Part shown: in pieces, positions 36,522 through 44,839 of the stretch
Position numbering within the stretch: the first letter of the stretch is position 1
Layout of the letters: every line of letters begins with the position of its first letter
NCBI RefSeq assembly: GCF_003574395.1
Contig: NZ_QMJY01000081.1
Location: 62,001-126,000, forward strand
Direction of reading: 5' to 3'
Origin: Tabrizicola thermarum
GTDB lineage: Bacteria; Pseudomonadota; Alphaproteobacteria; Rhodobacterales; Rhodobacteraceae
DNA length: 64,000 nucleotides
The notes under the pieces: generated by a model
Told to the model about the DNA's origin: nothing
The model's database searches: none
The model's input: the letters and a program-made list of their open reading frames with translations, nothing else
Made by a program: the position numbers and the translations under genes

Positions 36522-37280
36522 ATGGACATGGCGAGACAATCCGAACCGCTTCCCGATGCGGACCATGCTGTCCCGGTGCTGCTGACCCGGCCCCGGGAGC
36601 AGGGCGAGAGCTTTGCCCGCAAGCTCACCCGGCGCCTTGGCAGTCGGGTCCGTCCGGTGATTGCGCCGCTGATGTCACCGGAGTATCTGTCGCCGCCCGC
36701 GCCAGAGGGACCCTTTGCCGCAGTCATCTTCACCTCGGCGCATGGCGTCGAAGGCGCCGTCCGGCTGGGGGTGGAACTGCCCCGGCTCGCCTATTGCGTG
36801 GGCCGCTCGACGGCGGCTGCGGCGACCAGGGCTGGCTTCGAGGCTCGGTCCGCCAATGGCAATGCCGAAGACCTGGTCGCAGCGGTCCGCAAGCAGGCTC
36901 CAAATGGCAGATTATTATATATACGGGGCGTAGATACGTCAGGAGACGTCGCCAATACACTGATTAATCAAGGTTTTCAGACAGTATCTTTACAGGTGTA
37001 TCTACAGAAGCCCATACCATTTCTACGCGAGTCGACCGATCTTCTTTGCCAGACGGTGCCAGTCGTCCTTCCCCTGTTCTCACCGCGCAGCGCCCTGCTG
37101 TTCCGCGATGCGTTGCCGTCCGACGCCCGCGCCGACCTGCACATCGTCGCGATGAGCGAGGCGGTCGCGCAGGCTGCCGCCGATATTCCGCACTCTGCGC
37201 TGATGGTCGCGCGGAACCCGGACGCCCCTGGAATGCTTGACGCTGTCGAAAGCCTGCTTGCCGCACTCCCATCGCCTTGA
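36522..37280 (+). CDS. hemD: Uroporphyrinogen-III synthase
   Basis: Cyclises hydroxymethylbilane for heme, B12 and bacteriochlorophyll. 252 residues with the weakly conserved two-domain HemD fold: [17 protein letters not shown] at the start, [29 protein letters not shown], and [10 protein letters not shown] near residue 187. The middle of the gene (about 36905-37040) is strikingly AT-rich compared with both ends. That part carries two dispersed motifs and codons such as TTA, ATA and GTA. hemC is not in the window. Confidence 0.88.
   Translation: MDMARQSEPLPDADHAVPVLLTRPREQGESFARKLTRRLGSRVRPVIAPLMSPEYLSPPAPEGPFAAVIFTSAHGVEGAVRLGVELPRLAYCVGRSTAAAATRAGFEARSANGNAEDLVAAVRKQAPNGRLLYIRGVDTSGDVANTLINQGFQTVSLQVYLQKPIPFLRESTDLLCQTVPVVLPLFSPRSALLFRDALPSDARADLHIVAMSEAVAQAAADIPHSALMVARNPDAPGMLDAVESLLAALPSP
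36905..37040 (+). other. AT-rich island inside hemD
   Basis: About 135 bases of low GC with TTATTATATATAC, GTAGATAC (36930-36937), the palindrome TGATTAATCA (36961-36970) and GTATCTAC (36998-37005). The reading frame stays open and the encoded segment still fits the HemD fold. The composition differs from the flanks, so an internal regulatory site, a transferred patch or relaxed codon choice are all possible. Confidence 0.6.
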
Positions 37281-37334
37281 ACCGACCGGCAGCGAGTGCT
37301 TAGGTTGGGGCACGGGATGACAGAGGGCTACCGC

Positions 37335-38489
37335 ATGACCAGACGCAAGGAACCCCAGTCAGACACCGCGGCCGAGACCGTCGTGCCAGAGCCGACCGCG
37401 CCAGGTTCGACCGAAGCGCCACCCCTCGGTCCGGTCGTCGCGGACGACGCTGTTTCGGACGCCCCCGCCGTCGATGATCCCGGCCCGACGCCACCGCCAC
37501 CGGCACAACCTCTGCCGCCGCGCCGTGCAGGCTTTTTCGCCCCGCTTCTGGGCGGTGCTCTTGCCGGTGTTGCCGGATTCGCCCTCTCTCATTTCAACGT
37601 GCTCGGCCTTGCCGCCCCGGGCGCCTCTGCCGATATCGCCCAGCTTAGCGCCCGGATCGAAGAGCTCGCGTCCCGCCAATCCGCCGCGCTGGACCAGATC
37701 GCTGGCAGCATTTCGGCCGCCGAAAGCCGGATTGCCGCCCTGGAGGCGAGGCCCGAGCCCGCGGCACCCGACCTGTCGCGGTTGGACGGGCTGGAAAGGC
37801 GCCTTGCCGCCCTCGAAGCCGTGCCCCCCGATGGGACCGGGTCCAATGCCGCGCTCACCGCCAGGATTGCCGATCTTGAACGGCGCCTGACCGCGATGCC
37901 TTCGACTGAACCGTCGGCCGATCTGCAAAAGCAGCTCGAGGCGGCGCTGGCCCGGTTGGACGCCGCCGAAGCCGCTGCAAAGGCCCGCGCTGCCGAGGCG
38001 GAAGCAGCCGCTGCAGCCGCCAGCCGCGCGAGGGGGCTGGACGCCCTGGCAACAGCCATCGCCGAAGGTCGCCCCTTCGCTGCGGAACTTCAGGCCCTTT
38101 CCGACCCGACGCTTGACGCAACCCTTGCGCCCCTCGCCACCGATGGGGTGCCGACCCTGGCCAGCCTGCAGGCCTCCTTCCCCGATGCCGCCCGCGACAC
38201 CCTGCGTCTTGCGCGCGAGACCAGCGGGGATAGTGGCTGGACCGACAGGCTGATGGATTTTCTCGCCTCGCAGACCGGAGCGCGCCCCGTGACCCCGATG
38301 GACGGCGACACCCCCGAGGCCATCCTCTCCCGCGCCGAATTCGCTTTGTCCGAGGGCCGCGTCGCCGATGCCCTGGCCGAGCTTGATCCGCTGGACCCCG
38401 CCGTGAAGACGCCGCTGGAGGCCTGGATCGCACAGGCGAAAGCCCATGCCGCAGCAACCGCAGCCCTGCAAGCCGCTCGGGGGGAATGA
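37335..38489 (+). CDS. Mitofilin-like membrane protein (COG4223)
   Basis: 384 residues. A disordered proline-rich and acidic N-terminus is followed by one transmembrane helix (PLLGGALAGVAGFALSHF near residues 68-85). A long coiled coil comes next (repeated LEARPE, LERRLAALE, AEAEAAAAAASR), then a helical C-terminal domain. The layout resembles alphaproteobacterial mitofilin-domain proteins next to hemD and hemY-like genes. GAGGG lies 7 bases before ATG 37335; the in-frame ATG at 37317 lacks this. It probably organises the cytoplasmic membrane; this is inference from family. Confidence 0.85.
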   Translation: MTRRKEPQSDTAAETVVPEPTAPGSTEAPPLGPVVADDAVSDAPAVDDPGPTPPPPAQPLPPRRAGFFAPLLGGALAGVAGFALSHFNVLGLAAPGASADIAQLSARIEELASRQSAALDQIAGSISAAESRIAALEARPEPAAPDLSRLDGLERRLAALEAVPPDGTGSNAALTARIADLERRLTAMPSTEPSADLQKQLEAALARLDAAEAAAKARAAEAEAAAAAASRARGLDALATAIAEGRPFAAELQALSDPTLDATLAPLATDGVPTLASLQASFPDAARDTLRLARETSGDSGWTDRLMDFLASQTGARPVTPMDGDTPEAILSRAEFALSEGRVADALAELDPLDPAVKTPLEAWIAQAKAHAAATAALQAARGE

Positions 38490-39937
38490 TGCTCTGGTCG
38501 CTGACAAAGGTCGTTCTCTTCGTCGTCCTGATTGCCGCGCTTGCACTGGCTGCCGGGATGCTGTCGGAAACCGGCGAGACCATGCGCATCATCGTCGCCG
38601 GGTGGGAATTCACCATCGGCCCGGTTCAGGCGGTCATCATCGCACTTCTGACGGTCGTCGCGGTCTGGCTGTTGCTGAAAGTGCTGGGCCTGCTGGGCGC
38701 CACTTTCCGCTTTCTCAACGGCGACGAAACCGCGATCTCGCGCTATTTCGACCGCAACCGCGAACGCAAAGGCTACAAGGCGCTGTCCGAAGGCCTGATG
38801 GCGCTGGCCTCGGGCGAACCCCGCCTGGCCCTGATCCGCGCCCAGAATGCCGAGCGTTTGCTCGGAAAGCCCGAGTTGACCACGCTGCTCGTCGCCCAGG
38901 CCGCCGAAGCCGCAGGCGACCGCAAACGCGCGACCGAGGCTTACAAGACCCTGTTGCAGGACGAGACCACCCGTTTTGTCGGCTTGCGCGGCCTTCTGCA
39001 CCAGAAGCTGGCCGAAGGCGACCGCGAGGTGGCGCTGAAGCTGGCCGAAAAGGCCTTCGAACTGCGCCCCAGACATGCCGAGACACAGGATATCCTGCTC
39101 AGACTGCAAGCGGATGCGGGGGACTGGTCCGGGGCGCGCGCCACGCTGGGGGCCAAGCTGAAGTCGGGCGCGCTGCCCAAGGACGTCTACCGCCGCCGCG
39201 ATGCCGTCCTGGCCTTGCAACAGGCCCGCACCGTGATGGACGATGACGCCAGCATCGAGGCGCGTGAGGCAGCGATCGAGGCCAACAGGCTCTCTCCCGA
39301 CCTGATTCCCGCCGCCGCCATGGCCGCGCGCAGCTATATCGCCAAGGGCGACCGCAAGAACGCCACCCGGGTCCTGAAAAAGGCCTGGGAAGTGATGCCC
39401 CACCCCGACCTCGCCGCCGCCTTCGCCGAGATCGAGCCGGATGAGACCCCGCAGGAACGGCTGAAACGTTTCCGCACCCTGACAAACGCCCGACCCGACA
39501 ACGACGAAACCCGGATGCTTCTGGCCGAGCTTCTGGTTGCCGCCGAAGATTTCCCCGGCGCCCGCCGCGCCCTGGGTGACGTGGCAACCCGGGCGCCGAC
39601 TCAGCGTTCACTGGCGATTCTGGCTGCCATCGCACGCGGTGAAGGGGCTGACGATCTGGTCGTGCGCGATATTGTCGCCCGCGCTATCGCCGCACCGCGC
39701 GGCCCGCAATGGGTTTGCGACAAGTGCCAGGCGATCCACGATGGCTGGCAGCCCGTCTGCGAAAACTGTGGCAGCTTCGATTCCCTGTCCTGGAGGACGC
39801 CGCCCGTCAGCACCACCTCACCCGCACTGGCCGAGTTGCTGCCCCTGATGGACGCCCGCCCCGACCCCGGGTCAGAGCCCACCCCGCCCGAGGAAGAGCA
39901 GCTCCCCCTGGACGAGATCGCCCGGCGCGCAAATTAG
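38486..39937 (+). CDS. HemY-like membrane TPR protein with a rubredoxin-like tail
   Basis: 483 residues of the HemY N-terminal family, found in hem gene clusters. Two transmembrane helices lie near residues 7-25 and 44-68 (VVLFVVLIAALALAAGML; AVIIALLTVVAVWLLLKVL). TPR-like repeats follow to about residue 400. Near the C-terminus CDKC and CENC, 16 residues apart, form a zinc- or iron-binding knuckle. The exact role in heme synthesis is unknown. It overlaps the preceding gene by 4 bases (ATGA). Confidence 0.88.
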   Translation: MMLWSLTKVVLFVVLIAALALAAGMLSETGETMRIIVAGWEFTIGPVQAVIIALLTVVAVWLLLKVLGLLGATFRFLNGDETAISRYFDRNRERKGYKALSEGLMALASGEPRLALIRAQNAERLLGKPELTTLLVAQAAEAAGDRKRATEAYKTLLQDETTRFVGLRGLLHQKLAEGDREVALKLAEKAFELRPRHAETQDILLRLQADAGDWSGARATLGAKLKSGALPKDVYRRRDAVLALQQARTVMDDDASIEAREAAIEANRLSPDLIPAAAMAARSYIAKGDRKNATRVLKKAWEVMPHPDLAAAFAEIEPDETPQERLKRFRTLTNARPDNDETRMLLAELLVAAEDFPGARRALGDVATRAPTQRSLAILAAIARGEGADDLVVRDIVARAIAAPRGPQWVCDKCQAIHDGWQPVCENCGSFDSLSWRTPPVSTTSPALAELLPLMDARPDPGSEPTPPEEEQLPLDEIARRAN

Positions 39938-39976
39938 GGCTACACAGTCCGGATGGGCGGTGCTAATAGCCCGCGC

Positions 39977-40071
39977 AGGGAAGAATGCCGGTGTAGCTCA
40001 GCTGGTAGAGCACGTCATTCGTAATGATGGGGTCGGGGGTTCGAGTCCCTTCACCGGCACCATTCTTCCCT
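39977..40071. repeat. Inverted repeat extending the tRNA-Thr acceptor stem
   Basis: AGGGAAGAAT (39977-39986) directly before the tRNA is the exact reverse complement of ATTCTTCCCT (40062-40071), which starts at the last A of CCA. The precursor RNA could therefore continue the acceptor helix for ten more pairs with only an ACC bulge. Confidence 0.75.
39987..40062 (+). tRNA. tRNA-Thr (anticodon CGT)
   Basis: 76 bases including an encoded CCA. Acceptor arms GCCGGTG and CACCGGC pair perfectly. The D arm is GCTC/GAGC, the anticodon stem CGTCA/TGATG with loop TTCGTAA, and the T arm GGGGGTTCGAGTCCCT. The anticodon CGT is at 40020-40022 and reads ACG (Thr). Confidence 0.96.
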
Positions 40072-40091
40072 GAAACCAGCCGCCACAAGCA

Positions 40092-40127
40092 AAAGCCGCC
40101 GGGCCTTTCGGACCGGCGGCTTTGCGG
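40092..40127. terminator. Bidirectional terminator between tRNA-Thr and the DEAD-box gene
   Basis: AAAGCCGCCGG (40092-40102) and CCGGCGGCTTT (40113-40123) form a perfect 11-bp stem with a 10-base loop. T-rich flanks exist on both strands. It can stop the tRNA transcript and the convergent helicase transcript. Confidence 0.88.
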
Positions 40128-40137
40128 TTTTCGGGCC

Positions 40138-42507
40138 CTAGCGCTTTGGACCTTTCGGCGGCACGAACCGCTTTGACGTGTCCTTGGCATCCGGGCGCGG
40201 TTTGGCTGGTCGGGCCGTCGCACCGGCCCGGTCGAAGGGTTTCTTCGCCCCAAAGCCCTTGCCGCCGCCCGGCTTGCCCGCATCCTCACGCTTCGCATAG
40301 GGCCGGGCACCGTCACCCTTGGGGGCATAGGTCGCCCTCGGACGCTCGCCATCCTCCCGAGGCCGGAAACCTTCGCCTTTCGGCGCGTAGGGCTTGCGCG
40401 CCGGGCGGTCCCCTTCGGCGCGCGGAGCATACTCACCCCGCGGCTTGTAGCCATCGGTCTTGCCTGCGTAAGGCTTGCGGGCCGGACGGTCGCCGTCTGC
40501 GGGGGCTGCCGCCTCGGCGCGCGGACGGTAGTTTTCCGGCTTGCCCTTGTAGCCGCCCTCGCTGGCATGGCTCTTGTAGCCGAAGGCCCGACCCGGCTTG
40601 TCCGCCGATCCGCCATGGCTCTTGAACCCGGCCGAACGCGGGGCAGACTTCTGGTCCGGCGTCCAGCGCGGCTTCTTCGGTGCGTCCTCGGCTTTCTCAA
40701 GGCGCGGCGCACGCTCCTCATTTGCCTTCCGGGCCGGGCGATCGGCCTTCCACTCCGGCCGCGCCTCGGATGGCGTCACGCGCGGGCGGTCATCCTGTTT
40801 CGGCTTCGGCTTGTACTCCCGCGGAGCCGCCTCGGCGGTCTCATCCTCGACCACACGCGGCGGCTTGGGCATATAGGCGGGCTTCTCGCGGCGCTCGGGC
40901 TTTGCAAAGCGCGGCTTGTCGAAATCCGGTTCGCCCTCGACCCGTTCCATCGTCAGGCCCTTGTCCAGCTCGACCGTGCCACCAAACCGCGAGGCCAGCG
41001 CTTCAGAGATCTGCACGAAAGTCTCGTCCTCACGCACGCGGATCGCGCCGATACCGTCCTTGGCAATGCTGCCCGCGTCGCAGATCTTCGGCAGCAGCCA
41101 GCGCGCTTCGGCCCGGCCGGACCGGCCCACCGAAACCCGGAACCAGACCGACGGCCCGAAGTCGCCCCGTTCGCGCGGAGCCGACGGCGGCGGGACCGGC
41201 AGGTCGGTGGACAGCACCTCGGGCGCAGACCGCCCTTCGCGCCACAGCCGCACGAACGCCGCTGCCAGCGCCTCGGCCCCGAACTTGTCCAGCAGCTCAC
41301 CCGCGATCCCGGCCTCTTCCCCGATCGGAGCCGTCAAGGCAGGATGCTCCAGCAGCCGCAGGTCATCCTTGGCCTGCACGTCATCCGCGCCGGGGGCCGG
41401 GCCCCATTCGGCCACGACCTTCGCCCCGGCCAGCAGCCGCTGCGCCTTCTTGTACTCCGCAGGGGTCACGATCAGCGCCGAAACGCCTTTCTTCCCGGCC
41501 CGCCCCGTCCGACCCGACCGGTGCAGCAGGGTCTCCGAGTTCGACGGCAGGTCGGCATGGACCACCAGTTCCAGCCCCGGCAGGTCGATGCCCCGGGCGG
41601 CCACATCCGTCGCAATGCAGACCCGCGCGCGGCCGTCGCGCAGCGCCTGCAGCGCATGGGTCCGCTCCTGCTGGCTCAGTTCGCCCGACAAAGCCACGAC
41701 CTGGAACCCCCGGTTCCCCATCCGCGCAAGAAGGTGGTTCACGTTGACCCGCGTCTTGCAGAACACGATGGCCGTCCGCGCATCGTAATAGCGCAGCACG
41801 TTGAAAATCGCATGTTCCCGGTCGCGCACGGCCACGCTCATCGCGTGATATTCGATGTCGACGTGCTGCTTCGCCTCGCCCTGCGCCTGGATGCGCAGCG
41901 CGACCTTCTGGAACTCGCCCGCCAGCTTCTCGATTTCCTTCGGCACCGTGGCCGAAAACATCAGCGTCCGGCGTTCCGGGGGTGCGGCGGCCAGGATGAA
42001 CTCCAGATCCTCGGCGAACCCGAGGTCAAGCATCTCGTCCGCCTCGTCCAGCACCACGGCGCGCAGGCCCGACAGGTCCAGCGACCCGCGCTCGATATGG
42101 TCCCGCAAGCGGCCCGGAGTGCCGACAACGATATGGGCCCCACGCTCCAGCGCCCGGCCTTCGGTCCGGTAGTCCATCCCGCCGACGCAGGTCGCCAGCC
42201 TGGCCTGCGCACCGGCATACAGCCATTCCAGTTCGCGCGCGACCTGCAAGGCAAGTTCCCGCGTCGGGGCAATCGCCAGCGCGATGGGCTTGTCGGCATA
42301 AAGCAGGACGTCCTGCCCACCCAGGATCTCCGGCGCGATGGCCAGGCCGAAGGCCACTGTCTTGCCCGACCCGGTCTGCGCCGAGACCAGCAGGTCGCGC
42401 CCGGCAACCCCATCCTCCAGCACGGCGTCCTGCACCGCGGTCAAGGTTTCATAGCCTTTTGCGGCCAAAGCCTGCGCCAGCGGCGCGGCCACGTTTTCGA
42501 TCGTCAT
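40138..42507 (-). CDS. DEAD-box RNA helicase with long repetitive basic tail
   Basis: ATP-dependent RNA helicase of the DeaD/CsdA-DbpA type, 789 residues. Motifs in order: SAQTGSGKT (I), PTRELALQ (Ia), GTPGRL (Ib), LDEADEMLDLG (II), MFSATVP (III), IVFCKTR (IV), ATDVAARGIDLPGL (V), HRSGRTGRAGKKG (VI). A DbpA-type RNA-binding domain follows near residues 465-540 (VWFRVSVGRSGRAEARWLLP). From about residue 560 the chain is disordered, Lys/Arg/Pro rich and built from repeats around DRPARKPYA and GYKPR. It probably works in ribosome assembly or mRNA decay in the cold. A 144-base gap without a gene lies upstream. Confidence 0.94.
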   Translation of the reverse strand: MTIENVAAPLAQALAAKGYETLTAVQDAVLEDGVAGRDLLVSAQTGSGKTVAFGLAIAPEILGGQDVLLYADKPIALAIAPTRELALQVARELEWLYAGAQARLATCVGGMDYRTEGRALERGAHIVVGTPGRLRDHIERGSLDLSGLRAVVLDEADEMLDLGFAEDLEFILAAAPPERRTLMFSATVPKEIEKLAGEFQKVALRIQAQGEAKQHVDIEYHAMSVAVRDREHAIFNVLRYYDARTAIVFCKTRVNVNHLLARMGNRGFQVVALSGELSQQERTHALQALRDGRARVCIATDVAARGIDLPGLELVVHADLPSNSETLLHRSGRTGRAGKKGVSALIVTPAEYKKAQRLLAGAKVVAEWGPAPGADDVQAKDDLRLLEHPALTAPIGEEAGIAGELLDKFGAEALAAAFVRLWREGRSAPEVLSTDLPVPPPSAPRERGDFGPSVWFRVSVGRSGRAEARWLLPKICDAGSIAKDGIGAIRVREDETFVQISEALASRFGGTVELDKGLTMERVEGEPDFDKPRFAKPERREKPAYMPKPPRVVEDETAEAAPREYKPKPKQDDRPRVTPSEARPEWKADRPARKANEERAPRLEKAEDAPKKPRWTPDQKSAPRSAGFKSHGGSADKPGRAFGYKSHASEGGYKGKPENYRPRAEAAAPADGDRPARKPYAGKTDGYKPRGEYAPRAEGDRPARKPYAPKGEGFRPREDGERPRATYAPKGDGARPYAKREDAGKPGGGKGFGAKKPFDRAGATARPAKPRPDAKDTSKRFVPPKGPKR

Positions 42508-42651
42508 TGATGTCTTTTCCAAAGGGGGACGGCCAGCGCCCGTAAGAAGCCAAACGGCCCCTGTCCCTTTGGTGCGGGCCTCCTCGCCCACAGTCCCGGA
42601 ATCCTGACCGTGGGGAGCCAGTACCCGAAAGTGGGTCGGCTGTATAGGCCC

Positions 42652-43431
42652 TTACGCGGCAGTCAGCCTACGGATCGCTTCGGCATGAAGACCGGGCGGG
42701 AGGGCCAGCAGACCCTTGGCCTGCGCTTCCGGCGTGTTGAAGCGCAGCGTTGCGCCGGTCTGATCCGTCACCACCGCCCCGGCCCGTTCGGCGATCAGCG
42801 ACCCCGCCGCGATGTCCCATTCCCAGGCGTCGCGCAGGGTCAGCATCCCGTCAAAACGCCCTTCGGCGGCCAGGCACAACCGATAGGCCAGCGACGCGCG
42901 AAAGCTCCGCGTGATTTCGGGCACGCCGCCCGGCCACTTCTCGGGCAGCATGTTCGCCTTTGTCGTCAGGATGTTGGCGCCTTCCAGACGGTCACGCCCG
43001 CTGACGGCGATCGGCTCGCCATCCTTCATCGCGGGCGAAGTCAGCGAAGCCGTGTAAATACGATCAATCGCCGGTATGTACACGACGCCCGCTGTCACCT
43101 TGCCCTGATGCGCCACCGCCAGCGAATGCGCCCAGGTCTCCTCTCCGGCGATGTAGGCCCGTGTCCCGTCGATCGGGTCCACGATGAAGACCGTATCTGC
43201 AGCCAGCCGGTCGGTTGAATCCGGTGTCTCCTCGGACAGCCAGCCGTAGTCCGGCCTCGCGTCCAGCAACTTCGCCTTCAGCATGTCATTGACCGCAAGG
43301 TCGGCCTCGGTCACCGGGCCATGCTCGCCGCCCTTGTCCCAGACCTGCGGGTCCTTGCGCCAATAGCGCAGCGCGATCCGCCCCGCCTCGCGCGCGGCGT
43401 CGGTCAAGAGGGCCAGGTCACGCGCCGGCAA
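42652..43431 (-). CDS. Inositol-monophosphatase-family phosphatase (CysQ-like)
   Basis: 259 residues of the lithium-sensitive Mg-dependent phosphatase family. Metal sites are WLSEET, FIVDPIDGTRAYIAG and the C-terminal AWEWDIAAG. Closest in pattern to 3'(2'),5'-bisphosphate nucleotidase CysQ, which removes PAP from sulfate assimilation; inositol phosphatase activity is an alternative. Its start overlaps the end of the PmbA-like gene by 14 bases. Two dispersed motifs lie 12 bases apart (43054, 43074). Confidence 0.9.
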   Translation of the reverse strand: MPARDLALLTDAAREAGRIALRYWRKDPQVWDKGGEHGPVTEADLAVNDMLKAKLLDARPDYGWLSEETPDSTDRLAADTVFIVDPIDGTRAYIAGEETWAHSLAVAHQGKVTAGVVYIPAIDRIYTASLTSPAMKDGEPIAVSGRDRLEGANILTTKANMLPEKWPGGVPEITRSFRASLAYRLCLAAEGRFDGMLTLRDAWEWDIAAGSLIAERAGAVVTDQTGATLRFNTPEAQAKGLLALPPGLHAEAIRRLTAA

Positions 43432-44761
43432 GGGTCATCCCGTCGATCAGGATCGAGGGCACCCGCGTCGACAGATGCGCCCGCGCGTCGTTGGCGGGCA
43501 CGATCCGCAACAGCATGTCGCGCAGGTTCCCCGCAATGGTGCATTCATGCACGGGATAGGCCAGCTGGCCGTTTTCGACCCAGAACCCGCTGGCCCCGCG
43601 CGAATAGTCCCCCGTCGTCGGGTTGATCGTCGAGCCGATCATCGAGGTGACCAGCAGCCCCGTTCCCATCTGCTTCAACAGATCGTCCCGGCTGACAACC
43701 CCTTGCGTCAGGTCGATATTCGTCGTCGACGGCGACGGTGGCGCGGACGTCCCCCGCGAGGCATTGCCCGTCGAGGCCATCCCCAGCTTCCGCCCCGTTG
43801 ACAGGTCCAGGACCCAGCCCGTCAGCACTCCATCCGCCACGATCTCGCGTCGCCGGGTCGCCAGCCCCTCGCCATCGAAGGGCCGGGACGAGCCGATCCG
43901 CGGTCGCAGCGGGTCCTCGATCAGCGACACACCGGCGGGGAGCACCTGTTTCCCAAGCAGATCCCGCGCCCAGCTTGATCCGCGCGCAATCGACGTCCCG
44001 TTGATCGCCGACAACAGATGCGACACCAGAGAGGCGGCGACCCTCTCGTCGTAAACCACCGGATAGGTCCCGGTCTTCGGCTTTACCGAACCGACCCGCG
44101 CCAGGGTCCGCTCGGCCGCCAGCCGCCCGATCTCCTGCGCGGAGGGCATGTCCGAGGCGTATATGCGCCCCTCGCCCGCATGATCCCGCTGCATCTCGGT
44201 GCCCTGGCCGGTGAAGGCCACGGCCGACAGCGAGGTGGAGGTGCGCCCATACCCACCGGAAAATCCGTTCGTCGCCGCAAGGTGGATGGCCCGCTGACTG
44301 TAGGCCGCCGAGGCCTCGACCTGCGTGATTCCCGTGACTTCCAGCGCCGCCGCCTCGACCGCCCGGGCCGAGGCTTCCAGCACGGCCGCCTCCGGCTCGC
44401 CTGCCGGATCAGCCAGGTCCAGCGCCGACAGATCCCAGCCGGATGCCAGCTGACCAGCCTCTGCCAGCCCCGCTGTCGCATCCTCCGGCGCTTCCCGCGC
44501 CATCGCCACCGCCCGTTCGGCCAGGGCCCGGATCGTCGCATCCGATGTATCCGAGGCCGAAACACAGGCCTGCCGCCGCCCGATCAGCACCCGCAGGCCG
44601 ATCTCCACCCCTTCGGACCGCTCCGCAGTCTCCAGCGCGCCCTTGCGGATTTCGATCGACACCGCCGTGCCTGCGACCGCCAGCGCATCGGCACTGTCGG
44701 CCCCGGCCTTGCGGGCGGCGTCCAGAAGGGAATGGCTCAGGTCGGCAAGTCTGGGGGTCAT
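43418..44761 (-). CDS. pmbA: TldD/PmbA family metallopeptidase-like protein
   Basis: 447 residues. PmbA (TldE) partners TldD in processing unfolded peptides such as microcin precursors. Characteristic segments are GVEIGLRVLIGRRQACVSASD, read here in parts near residues 50-70, SAINGTSIARGSSW, the NASRGTSAPPSPSTTN stretch and GFWVENGQLAYPVHECTIAGN at the C-terminus, which is typical of the family. Like other PmbA proteins it lacks the HExxxH zinc motif of TldD. ATG 44761 is chosen over a start 13 codons earlier from the family N-terminus. Confidence 0.93.
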   Translation of the reverse strand: MTPRLADLSHSLLDAARKAGADSADALAVAGTAVSIEIRKGALETAERSEGVEIGLRVLIGRRQACVSASDTSDATIRALAERAVAMAREAPEDATAGLAEAGQLASGWDLSALDLADPAGEPEAAVLEASARAVEAAALEVTGITQVEASAAYSQRAIHLAATNGFSGGYGRTSTSLSAVAFTGQGTEMQRDHAGEGRIYASDMPSAQEIGRLAAERTLARVGSVKPKTGTYPVVYDERVAASLVSHLLSAINGTSIARGSSWARDLLGKQVLPAGVSLIEDPLRPRIGSSRPFDGEGLATRRREIVADGVLTGWVLDLSTGRKLGMASTGNASRGTSAPPSPSTTNIDLTQGVVSRDDLLKQMGTGLLVTSMIGSTINPTTGDYSRGASGFWVENGQLAYPVHECTIAGNLRDMLLRIVPANDARAHLSTRVPSILIDGMTLAGA

Positions 44762-44839
44762 CGCAAGGTCCCGAAAGGTCTGCCGATCAGGTAGCCCCAC
44801 CCGCGACCCTTCGCAAGGTCGCGGGCCATTTCACTGCCG

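Noticed and set aside
42508-42651. Small gene upstream of the DEAD-box helicase
   Set aside because: The 144 bases give no frame with a credible start and composition; probably the helicase leader and promoter. A cold-shock leader is possible but no structure is clear.
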